A DNA stretch of 64,000 nucleotides from Qingshengfaniella alkalisoli (lineage in GTDB: Bacteria; Pseudomonadota; Alphaproteobacteria; Rhodobacterales; Rhodobacteraceae), in NCBI RefSeq assembly GCF_007855645.1, contig NZ_CP042261.1, forward strand, positions 1,034,501-1,098,500, given 5' to 3'. A program made the translations under genes and the position numbers. Positions 55,921-62,922 of this stretch are shown piece after piece. The notes under the pieces were generated by a model, which saw only the letters and a program-made list of their open reading frames with translations, had not been told where the DNA came from and ran no database searches. Numbering within the stretch: position 1 is the stretch's first letter; each line of letters opens with the position of its first letter.

Positions 55921-55936
55921 TTAACGCAAGGTTAAC
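55921..55936. promoter_or_regulatory. CtrA-type box before the 37-residue microprotein
   Basis: TTAA-CGCAAGG-TTAAC on the plus strand, and TTAA-CCTTGCG-TTAAC on the minus strand, each matches the TTAA-N7-TTAAC consensus. It is only 14 bp from the start codon, so if used it more likely represses or sits at a promoter with a very short leader than activates in the usual way. Confidence 0.55.
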
Positions 55937-55977
55937 ATCAGACGGTGCCAAACTCAAGAATGACTTGACTAAACTGC

Positions 55978-56028
55978 CCGAGCACCGCGCCCGCCGGGAG
56001 CAAAGGAAACGGACGCGGTCTTGCTCGG
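55978..56028 (-). other. Stem-loop between the two microprotein genes
   Basis: On the minus strand CCGAGC and ACCGCG, with a 3-base bulge AAG between, pair with CGCGGT and GCTCGG around a 24-base loop, giving 12 base pairs. It starts 24 bp after the 40-residue ORF stop. There is no T-run, so it may be an RNA processing or stability element or a weak attenuator rather than an intrinsic terminator. Confidence 0.5.
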
Positions 56029-56052
56029 ATACTCGTTACCAACCTATACGAT

Positions 56053-56175
56053 TCAGCACTTCTGGATTTCCGGGTTGCACGGATTGGCTTCAATCGGCTT
56101 TTCCGTTGGAACCGGGAACGACATATTTGAAAATGAGAATGCAATAAAAAGAAATGCGTAGCCAAGATGAGACAT
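56053..56175 (-). CDS. 40-residue secreted microprotein with ANPCNPEIQKC tail
   Basis: Minus-strand ORF of 40 codons plus TGA, not overlapping another supported gene. MSHLG is followed by a hydrophobic stretch (YAFLFIAFSFSNMSF, residues 6-20), a linker PVPTEKPIE, and the tail ANPCNPEIQKC at the C-terminus. GGAGGT lies five bases before ATG 56175, a near-perfect ribosome-binding site. The signal-peptide region lacks the basic residues common in n-regions, so secretion is likely but less sure than for the paralogue. It lies 125 bp downstream of sodB, beyond a terminator, and so probably starts its own transcript, which may continue into the 37-residue ORF and the 975-residue gene. Confidence 0.75.
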   Translation of the reverse strand: MSHLGYAFLFIAFSFSNMSFPVPTEKPIEANPCNPEIQKC

Positions 56176-56250
56176 AGTGACCTCCATCAATATGCCGTAA
56201 CGTAAATCTTGAGACGCGAACCCGCAATTCGGGGAATCCTTACCCCTACG

Positions 56251-56277
56251 AAAACACCCGCTACAACGGGCGGGTGT
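56251..56277 (-). terminator. Terminator of sodB
   Basis: On the minus strand ACACCCG and CGGGTGT form a 7-bp stem around a 10-base loop, followed by TTT. It starts 23 bp after the sodB stop and separates sodB from the microprotein locus. Confidence 0.6.
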
Positions 56278-56300
56278 CTCTATAGCTCAACTGGACGAAC

Positions 56301-56900
56301 TTACAGGCGCGAAGCCACGTTTTCCCAGTTTACCAACTTGTCGAGGAAGTTCGACAGATAGGCCGGACGCTTGTTGCGGAAGTCGATGTAGTAGCTGTGC
56401 TCCCACACGTCGCAGCCAAGAAGCGCAGTCTGACCGAAGCAGAGAGGGTTCACGCCGTTCTCGGTTTTGGTGACCTTCAGGCTGCCATCGGTGTCCTTGA
56501 CCAGCCAGCACCAGCCGGACCCGAACTGCCCGGCACCTGCGGCCGCGAAATCTTCCTTGAACTTGTCGACCGAGCCGAAGGCCTCTGTAAGTGCGCTTTC
56601 CAGTTCACCGGGGATCTTGGTCTCTGCTGGACCCATCATTTCCCAGAACTGATTGTGGTTCCAGTACTGCGATGCGTTATTGAAGATACCGTTCTGGGCA
56701 ACCGCATTGGGGTCATAGGTGCCCTTGATGATGTCTTCGACGGACTTGCCTTCCCACTCGGTGCCGGCAATCGCCTTGTTCCCATTGTCGACATACGCCT
56801 TGTGGTGGATGTCGTGGTGGTATTCCAGCGTTTCCTTCGACATGCCGAGATCTGCCAGCGCGTCATGGGCATAAGGAAGGTCAGGAAGTTCGAATGCCAT
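56301..56900 (-). CDS. sodB: Superoxide dismutase, Fe type
   Basis: Dismutates superoxide in the cytoplasm. 199 residues. Metal ligands: His in LEYHHDIHHKAYV, His in SQYWNHNQFW, Asp and His in GCDVWEHSYYIDF. The Gln in NNASQYWNH, with Gly in the region before GSGWCWLV, is the arrangement of Fe-SOD rather than Mn-SOD. A ribosome-binding site (GGGGGCC) precedes ATG 56900. Divergent from ccmI. Confidence 0.95.
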   Translation of the reverse strand: MAFELPDLPYAHDALADLGMSKETLEYHHDIHHKAYVDNGNKAIAGTEWEGKSVEDIIKGTYDPNAVAQNGIFNNASQYWNHNQFWEMMGPAETKIPGELESALTEAFGSVDKFKEDFAAAGAGQFGSGWCWLVKDTDGSLKVTKTENGVNPLCFGQTALLGCDVWEHSYYIDFRNKRPAYLSNFLDKLVNWENVASRL

Positions 56901-56981
56901 TTTGGCCCCCTACGTTTCGGTGGAAATTACGCGGCTACTTGGAGCCTCTGTAGGCCCGAACGTCAAGGGCTGGCGCGCTGT

Positions 56982-57006
56982 TCCGCCATTTGCGGAGATT
57001 TTTTTT
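56982..57006 (+). terminator. Terminator-like hairpin in the sodB/ccmI gap
   Basis: TCCGC-catTT-GCGGA (5-bp stem, 5-base loop), two bases, then eight T on the plus strand. No plus-strand gene ends upstream of it, so it would end a leader or small RNA starting between sodB and ccmI, or be chance. Confidence 0.4.
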
Positions 57007-57106
57007 GATCCCGTCGCAAAAGTTTGACACCTTCGAGCTGTGCCGAGCCAATTCACCGCAGTCGATCTCTCTTTTGCCTGGCGACAGGAAAGGCTATCTG
57101 GCTGAT

Positions 57107-58342
57107 ATGAGTTTCTGGATTGTCACATTCGGGCTTGCCGCCCTTGCCGCCGCCCTGTTGATCGCCGTGCTGATCCGGCCGCGCGGTGACGTTGTTTCCC
57201 GCGCGGATCAGGATATCGCTATTTATCGTGACCAGTTGAAGGAATTGGACCGCGAGATTGCTGAAGGGCTTGTCACGCCGGAAAGCGCAGATCACACACG
57301 CGCCGAAATCAGCCGGCGTATCCTTGCTGCGGATGCGTCCCGCAAACAGAGCGGAAACGCCGAAGCACCAATCGCGGCAACTCGTGCGGCGGTTGCCACG
57401 ACCGCGCTGGTTGTCGTTATCGGTACGGCGGGAACGTATTTCTGGCTGGGTGCACCGGGTTATGGGGACCTGCCGCGCGGCATGCGAATGGAACTGAGCC
57501 AGGAGATGCGCGAAAACCGCCCGTCCCAATCCGAGGCAGAGGCACAGATCCCCGATCACTTTCGTATCAACGCGGAACCCGACCCGGAGCATGTCGCCTT
57601 GGTCGAGCGGCTACGCAACACCATGTCCCGACGCCCGGACGATCCCGAGGGCTGGGCACTGCTTGCGCAAAACGAAGCCGCGCTCGGCAATTACCGTGCG
57701 GCCTATCAAGCGCAGGCGCAGTTGATCGAACTTCTTGGGGATGACGCGACCGCCGCCGATTTCAGCGATCAGGCAGAAATGCTGGTACTGGCTGCAGGCG
57801 GCTACGTGTCACCCGAAGCAGAACGTGCGCTTTCACAGGCGCTGGAACGTGATCCTCACTCAGGACCCGCGCGGTACTTTCTGGGGCTGCTACATCAGCA
57901 AACAGGCCGCCCTGATCTGGCCTTCCGGACCTGGAACACCTTGTTGCAGTCTTCAGATCCAAACGCACCGTGGGTGGCGTCGATCCGATCCCAGATCGAA
58001 GATACAGCTGCCCGTGCCGGTATCCGGTTCCAATTGCAAGACGCACCCGCAACCCCTGCCCTGCGCGGCCCCTCCTCCGAAGAGATGCAGGCCGCAGGTG
58101 ATATGACCCCCGAAGATCGCCAAACGATGATCGAAGGCATGGTCGGCGGCTTGGCCGACCGTTTGGCCAATAATGGTGGAACACCCGAGGAATGGGCGCA
58201 GCTGTTGCGCGCCTTGGGGATTTTGGATCGCCAGGATGAAGCGCAAGACATTTGGGCCGAGGCACAGCAGGTGTTCGCGGGCGATTCCACCGCCCTGACA
58301 ATATTGAAAGACGCAGCCACCGCCGCAGGGGTCAGCCAATGA
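57107..58342 (+). CDS. ccmI: c-type cytochrome biogenesis protein CcmI
   Basis: Holds apocytochrome c for heme ligation in the periplasm. 411 residues: N-terminal double-helix unit (SFWIVTFGLAALAAALLIAVLI, cytoplasmic loop with VSRADQDIAIYRDQLKELDREIAEGLVTPESAD in outline, second helix ATTALVVVIGTAGTYFWLG), then a TPR-rich periplasmic domain (VERLRNTMSRRPDDPEGWALLAQ, DPHSGPARYFLGLLHQQTGR). Other ccm genes are not adjacent. ATG 57107 gives the correct N-terminus; the frame is open upstream. 4-bp overlap with ruvX. Confidence 0.93.
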   Translation: MSFWIVTFGLAALAAALLIAVLIRPRGDVVSRADQDIAIYRDQLKELDREIAEGLVTPESADHTRAEISRRILAADASRKQSGNAEAPIAATRAAVATTALVVVIGTAGTYFWLGAPGYGDLPRGMRMELSQEMRENRPSQSEAEAQIPDHFRINAEPDPEHVALVERLRNTMSRRPDDPEGWALLAQNEAALGNYRAAYQAQAQLIELLGDDATAADFSDQAEMLVLAAGGYVSPEAERALSQALERDPHSGPARYFLGLLHQQTGRPDLAFRTWNTLLQSSDPNAPWVASIRSQIEDTAARAGIRFQLQDAPATPALRGPSSEEMQAAGDMTPEDRQTMIEGMVGGLADRLANNGGTPEEWAQLLRALGILDRQDEAQDIWAEAQQVFAGDSTALTILKDAATAAGVSQ

Positions 58343-58815
58343 TCGTCGAAACCATCGAAGAATTCGCAGAACAGATCCCCGCCTCCTCTGCATTGGCTGG
58401 GCTTGATCTGGGCACCAAGACCATTGGCGTGGCGGTCAGCGACGGGATGCAATCGGTTGCGTCGCCGCTCAGCACGATAAAGCGGTCCAAGTTCACACTC
58501 GATGCAGACGCGCTGGTACAGATATTGGAGGTCAGACAGATCGCCGGTTTGGTCCTTGGTTTGCCCCGCAATATGGACGGAAGCGAGGGACCGCGATGCC
58601 AGTCAACCCGCGCCTTCGCACGCAATCTGGACCGGATCATCAACCGCCCAATCACATTCTGGGACGAACGGCTTTCAACCGTAGCGGCAGAGCGGGCATT
58701 ACTTGAAGCCGACACATCCCGCAGCAAGCGCAGCGCCGTGATCGATCATGTGGCTGCGGGTTACATCCTGCAAGGTGCGCTCGACCGACTGCGCTACCTG
58801 CGGGTGAACGACTAA
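58339..58815 (+). CDS. ruvX: Putative pre-16S rRNA nuclease / Holliday junction resolvase-like YqgF
   Basis: 158 residues, RNase H fold. LAGLDLGTKTIGVAVSDGMQSVASPL carries the first Asp, LVLGLPRNMDGSEGPRCQ the middle motif, and WDERLSTVAAERALLEAD the Glu/Asp site. YqgF in E. coli completes 16S rRNA 5'-end processing. Start ATG 58339 overlaps the ccmI stop by 4 bp. Confidence 0.93.
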   Translation: MIVETIEEFAEQIPASSALAGLDLGTKTIGVAVSDGMQSVASPLSTIKRSKFTLDADALVQILEVRQIAGLVLGLPRNMDGSEGPRCQSTRAFARNLDRIINRPITFWDERLSTVAAERALLEADTSRSKRSAVIDHVAAGYILQGALDRLRYLRVND

Positions 58816-58821
58816 CGTCTG

Positions 58822-59646
58822 TCAGCCAAACACGGCGCCCCTAAGCATGTTCAGCGCGACGATTCCGAGAAACACGGCAAAGATGCGCCGCAGCGGTTTT
58901 GGATCCAGACGATGCGCCAGGCTCGCCCCCATAGGCGCGGTAATCAATGTCATTGAAATCACAAGAATCAGGGCCGCGACATTCACCGCCCCGACCGTGA
59001 ATGGTGGCCGCACATCAGCCGGAATATCCAAGGTCAAAAAGGCCAGTACCGATGGCACGGCGATCGACAAGCCAAAGCCCGATGCGGTGGCGACCGCGCG
59101 ATGAATCGGAATGCCGTGAAGTGTCATCAGCGGCACACCGAACGACCCGCCGCCAATGCCCATCAGCACCGACAGAACCCCGATGACCGGTGACAGCGAT
59201 AACCGTGCTGCCAGCCCCGGCATTTCATCGCCCAAGCGCCAGTCAATTTTGCCAAATGCCATGTAAAGTCCGATTAGGAAGGCAAGCGCGCCAAAAAGGA
59301 ACTGGAGGAACTGTGAGGAAAGCTCTGATGCCAGCCAGACACCGCAAAGCGCGCCGAACATGATCCCGGGTGTCCACCCACGCAGAACTTCCCAGCGCAC
59401 AGCCCCCTTTCGTGCATGAGCCTGAAGTGACCGCGCCGAGGTAACGATGATCGTTGCCAGCGACGTCGCCAGACAGATTTGCATCAGCCAGGGCGACTCG
59501 TATCCCAGATGTGCGAATATGTAGAAGAAGCTAGGCACCAGCACGATGCCGCCACCGACACCAAGCAGTCCCGCGAGAAGCCCCGCAAACAAGCCGACGG
59601 CCATGAGGATTGCAGCGAAGGGAAGCAGCGTCATCAAATCCGGCAT
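58822..59646 (-). CDS. TauE/SafE-family sulfite exporter/permease
   Basis: 274 residues, about eight helices. Family pattern: AILMAVGLFAGLLAGLLGVGGGIVLVPSFF and the second repeat GVLSVLMGIGGGSFGVPLMTLHGIPIHRAVATASGFG (in outline). Members move sulfite, sulfoacetate or other small anions; substrate unassigned. Converges on ruvX with a 6-bp gap. Confidence 0.9.
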   Translation of the reverse strand: MPDLMTLLPFAAILMAVGLFAGLLAGLLGVGGGIVLVPSFFYIFAHLGYESPWLMQICLATSLATIIVTSARSLQAHARKGAVRWEVLRGWTPGIMFGALCGVWLASELSSQFLQFLFGALAFLIGLYMAFGKIDWRLGDEMPGLAARLSLSPVIGVLSVLMGIGGGSFGVPLMTLHGIPIHRAVATASGFGLSIAVPSVLAFLTLDIPADVRPPFTVGAVNVAALILVISMTLITAPMGASLAHRLDPKPLRRIFAVFLGIVALNMLRGAVFG

Positions 59647-59712
59647 GTCGAATTCCTTCTGTTCTGGCGTCGCTTACAGAAGGAAAACGATAAGCACCAG
59701 CGAGCCCGGGAT

Positions 59713-60711
59713 TTACTCTGCGGCTTGCGCCATTTGTGCCGCGACCAGTTCGAGCGCCTGCCCGATCACCTCCGGACCCGCGCCGGGTTTGTTGGCATTT
59801 TCAGACAAGTGCCTTCGCCATATACGTGCGCCCGGTTGTCCTGCGAACAGGCCAAGCATGTGACGGGTCACGGAATGCAGACGTCCCCCTGAAACCAAAT
59901 GGTGTTCTACATAGGTCATCATCTCCTGCGCGACATGTTCGCGTGTCACATGGCGATCATCGCCAAAGATCGTGCTGTCGGCATCTTGCAGGACCGAATA
60001 CGGGTCGTGATAGGCCGCTCGCCCGATCATCACGCCGTTCATTCCGGCATCCAGCAGACCGCATGCCTCGGCCAGCGTGTTGATACCGCCATTAATCGAC
60101 AGATGCAGATGCGGAAATTCCTGTTTCATGCGCAGCACCAGATCATAATCAAGCGGAGGAATGGTCCGGTTTTCCTTAGGACTAAGTCCCTGCAACCAGG
60201 CCATCCTCGCATGAATGGTCATGCGCCTTATTCCCGCGCGATCCATCGTTTGAATAAAGTGCGGAAGTATCTCCGCCGGGTTCTGATCGTCCACACCGAT
60301 CCGGCATTTGACTGTGACTTCGATACTACTCGCGTCCTGCATGGCTGTTACGCACCGCGCAACAAGATCGGGGTCCGTCATCAGTACCGCGCCGAAGCAA
60401 CCTGATTTCACGCGGTCCGAAGGGCAGCCGACATTCAGGTTGATCTCGTCATATCCTGCCTCGCAGGCCATTTTGCACGCTTGTGCTAGTTCTTTCGGAT
60501 CAGACCCACCCAGTTGTACCGCTACCGGGTGTTCCGCCGTGTCGAAGTCGAGCAGGTGCCGGGCATTTCCTCTGACCAGAGCCGGGGCCGTAACCATCTC
60601 CGTGTAAAGCAGTGCCTGACGAGAAATCAGGCGGTGGAAGTACCGGCAATGCCGGTCCGTCCAATCCATCATCGGGGCAATACTCAGTGTGGCGTGTTGG
60701 TCTAAAGTCAT
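59713..60711 (-). CDS. dusA: tRNA-dihydrouridine(20/20a) synthase
   Basis: FMN enzyme reducing uridine-20/20a of tRNA. 332 residues from ATG 60711. LSIAPMMDWTDRHCRYFHRLISRQALLYTEMV (in outline), then NLNVGCPSDRVKSGCFGAVLM with the catalytic Cys, IGVDDQ, and NGGINTLAEACGLLDAGMNGVMIGRAAYHDPYSV. DusA assignment rests on LYTEMV and GRAAY-type features. A TTG two codons upstream is a possible alternative start; no strong ribosome-binding site favours either. A 284-bp gap lies before it. Confidence 0.93.
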   Translation of the reverse strand: MTLDQHATLSIAPMMDWTDRHCRYFHRLISRQALLYTEMVTAPALVRGNARHLLDFDTAEHPVAVQLGGSDPKELAQACKMACEAGYDEINLNVGCPSDRVKSGCFGAVLMTDPDLVARCVTAMQDASSIEVTVKCRIGVDDQNPAEILPHFIQTMDRAGIRRMTIHARMAWLQGLSPKENRTIPPLDYDLVLRMKQEFPHLHLSINGGINTLAEACGLLDAGMNGVMIGRAAYHDPYSVLQDADSTIFGDDRHVTREHVAQEMMTYVEHHLVSGGRLHSVTRHMLGLFAGQPGARIWRRHLSENANKPGAGPEVIGQALELVAAQMAQAAE

Positions 60712-60896
60712 TTGCAATCATTCGTTTCGGGATCGAATGCCCATTTTGCGCAGAGGCAAATATATCACATCGTAAATGCAGGACACACGTGCGCCATGTA
60801 ACCGCTTCATGGTCAGGTGCAAGCTTCTGGTCTTTAGAAATCGCTGACGACACCCCACGCCCGCAGAAAGAACATGAATTATCACCTACGCGATCT

Positions 60897-60923
60897 TGTG
60901 ACGAACCAGCCATTTGCGTCACA
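60897..60923. repeat. Inverted repeat in the dusA/aroB gap
   Basis: TGTGACG, 13 bases, CGTCACA: a perfect 7-bp inverted repeat. The half-sites resemble CRP-type TGTGA/TCACA, but the 13-base spacer is too wide for a CRP site (6 bases). The rest of the 60712-60995 gap holds no gene I can support. Confidence 0.35.
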
Positions 60924-60995
60924 TTAGGCAGCGCTCCCCAATGGCCACAGAACATAAGGGGGAGAGGTCCGTAACGCCGAGACAGGAATACCTAC

Positions 60996-62126
60996 TCAGG
61001 TGGCACGTCTCGCTGAAAGTTCTTGTTCAAGCATCGCACGAAGCATTTCGCGGTTCACGGCATCCGTCACGAAGGCTTCTCCGATCCCGCGTGCAAGGAT
61101 GAAGCGCAGTTTGCCATCCATAACCTTCTTGTCCTGTGCCATCAATTCGATCAGAGCATCAGCATCCGGCAGGTCCCCGTCGATATCCGCGAAATCGGTC
61201 TTCATACCCATCTTGCGCAGATGCGCGCGAACGCGGCTGGGATCCTCCTGCGAACATAGCCCCATGCGTGACGACAGATCGAAGGCCAGCGCACATCCGA
61301 CAGCCACGCCCTCACCATGCAGCAGACGGCTGGAGTAGCCGGTGGCCGCTTCCAGCGCGTGACAAAATGTATGACCAAGATTCAGCAGCGCACGATCTCC
61401 CTGTTCGGTTTCGTCCCGCGCTACAATCTCGGCCTTCATCTCGATCGACCGTTTGACGGCGGCGCGTCGTGCGGCACGATCTCCCTCCGCGATTTTCGGG
61501 GCATCCATTTCGAGGCGTTCGAAGAATGCTGAATCTCCCAGAAGCCCGTATTTCGCGACCTCACCATAGCCCGCCAGAAAGTCTCGCGCAGGCAAGGTAT
61601 CCAGCACGGCGATATCCGCCAAGACGAGCGATGGCTGATGAAAGGCACCTACCAGGTTCTTGCCTTGGGGTGCGTTGATTCCCGTCTTGCCACCAACGGA
61701 ACTGTCCACCTGCGCCAACAGCGATGTCGGGATCTGCACGAACCGCACCCCACGCCGCAGGATGGCGGCGGCAAAGCCAACAAGATCGCCGATCACCCCG
61801 CCGCCGAGCGCGATTACCACGTCGCGGCGCTCGATCTTCTGGTCGAGCAGCCATTCGACCGTGCGAGATAGTTCCGTCCAGCATTTCGTAGCCTCGCCTG
61901 CGGGCAGGATTAGGGCGGTGCTTTCGATGCCCGCATCGGCGAATGCGTCAGTCAGCGGTTTCAAATGTAGCGCCGCTACGTTCTGATCAGTAACGATGGC
62001 AACGCGCGAGCGCGACAGAAGTGGCGCAACGCGCTCGCCCGCACGTCCGATCAGGCCTTCCCCGATTTCGACATCGTAGCTGCGGCTGCCAAGTTCTACG
62101 CGGACCGTATCAATTTGATTGGACAT
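60996..62126 (-). CDS. aroB: 3-dehydroquinate synthase
   Basis: NAD-dependent cyclisation of DAHP in the shikimate pathway. 376 residues. Seen: IPTSLLAQVDSSVGGKTGIN, QKIERRDVVIALGGGVIGDLVGFAAAILRRGVRF (in outline), NLGHTFCHALEAATGYS (metal-binding His). It overlaps the aroK 3' end by 17 bp, so the pair are coupled. Length and motifs are normal. Confidence 0.97.
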   Translation of the reverse strand: MSNQIDTVRVELGSRSYDVEIGEGLIGRAGERVAPLLSRSRVAIVTDQNVAALHLKPLTDAFADAGIESTALILPAGEATKCWTELSRTVEWLLDQKIERRDVVIALGGGVIGDLVGFAAAILRRGVRFVQIPTSLLAQVDSSVGGKTGINAPQGKNLVGAFHQPSLVLADIAVLDTLPARDFLAGYGEVAKYGLLGDSAFFERLEMDAPKIAEGDRAARRAAVKRSIEMKAEIVARDETEQGDRALLNLGHTFCHALEAATGYSSRLLHGEGVAVGCALAFDLSSRMGLCSQEDPSRVRAHLRKMGMKTDFADIDGDLPDADALIELMAQDKKVMDGKLRFILARGIGEAFVTDAVNREMLRAMLEQELSARRAT

Positions 62127-62691
62127 GATTGTTCGCCTTCAAAACTTCGGGATGCTCGGCCAAGGTGTCGCGAACCTTCTTGGCCATGTCCTCCACCGAT
62201 CTGTTGTGTTCCGCCCGAACATGTATAGGTGCCTGCGCATAGAATGGCGTGCGTACTTTCACCATATCGGCCAAAGTCTGATACGGGTCCGACGTCATCA
62301 GCAAGGGGCGTGTCGTCCGATGACGCACCCGCGCCCATAGCAGGTCGAGCGGCGCGTCCAGCCAAAGCGCGGTAGCGTGGCTGCCGATCAGATCTCGATT
62401 TCGTTCCTGAAGATACGCGCCGCCACCGGTGGACAGAACCATGGGTTTTGCGGACAGAAGGCGTTCGAGAACCTGCGTTTCTTTCTGCCGGAAGAACGGC
62501 TCGCCATGATCGCGGAAAATTTCCGCAATAGTGCGGTTGGCAGCGCGTTCGATTTCATCGTCCTGATCTATGAACGGTACATTGAGCAGCCGGGCCAGCG
62601 CCGTGCCCACCGCTGTTTTTCCCGCGCCCATCATGCCCACGAGCACCACGGTTTTCTTTAATTCATAAGCCACGCAGGCCGAACTCCGCAT
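62110..62691 (-). CDS. aroK: Shikimate kinase
   Basis: ATP-dependent phosphorylation of shikimate. 193 residues. Walker A GMMGAGKTAVGTALARLL, substrate-binding IDQDDEIE, the STGGGAYL loop, and LID WLDAPLDLLWARVRHRTTRPLL (in outline). Overlaps aroB by 17 bp. Divergent from the small membrane protein by 96 bp. Confidence 0.96.
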   Translation of the reverse strand: MRSSACVAYELKKTVVLVGMMGAGKTAVGTALARLLNVPFIDQDDEIERAANRTIAEIFRDHGEPFFRQKETQVLERLLSAKPMVLSTGGGAYLQERNRDLIGSHATALWLDAPLDLLWARVRHRTTRPLLMTSDPYQTLADMVKVRTPFYAQAPIHVRAEHNRSVEDMAKKVRDTLAEHPEVLKANNHVQSN

Positions 62692-62787
62692 ATTCGTAAC
62701 ATTTTGCCCTTCTATGGCGTGATCTTGCCGAAGTGACCAGTTATAATCCTGAAAAGCCGCGAGAGCAGGTTAAACACAGGCAGCCCA

Positions 62788-62922
62788 ATGATCAGATTTC
62801 TGAAGATTCTTCTTATCCTTATCGTCCTCGGATTCCTCGGCTTGTCGGGTTACGCCTATTTTGGCGATATCAGCCCGAACCAGTCGGAAACGCGAATTCC
62901 GGTGGAGTTGGATGGCGAGTAG
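62788..62922 (+). CDS. 44-residue single-pass membrane protein
   Basis: M-IRFLK then a hydrophobic helix (ILLILIVLGFLGLSGYAYF, residues 7-25), followed by a short tail (GDISPNQSETRIPVELDGE). It overlaps the start of the next gene by 11 bp (the ATG of the next gene lies in its last codons), so the two are likely coupled. Rhodobacterales carry comparable tiny genes at this place next to aroK. Ribosome-binding site is weak (CAGG). Function unknown. Confidence 0.6.
   Translation: MIRFLKILLILIVLGFLGLSGYAYFGDISPNQSETRIPVELDGE

Noticed and set aside
55938-56165. 75-codon minus-strand frame over the 40-aa microprotein
   Set aside because: Basic, no leader, no ribosome-binding site; the other frame has both a strong site and a paralogue.
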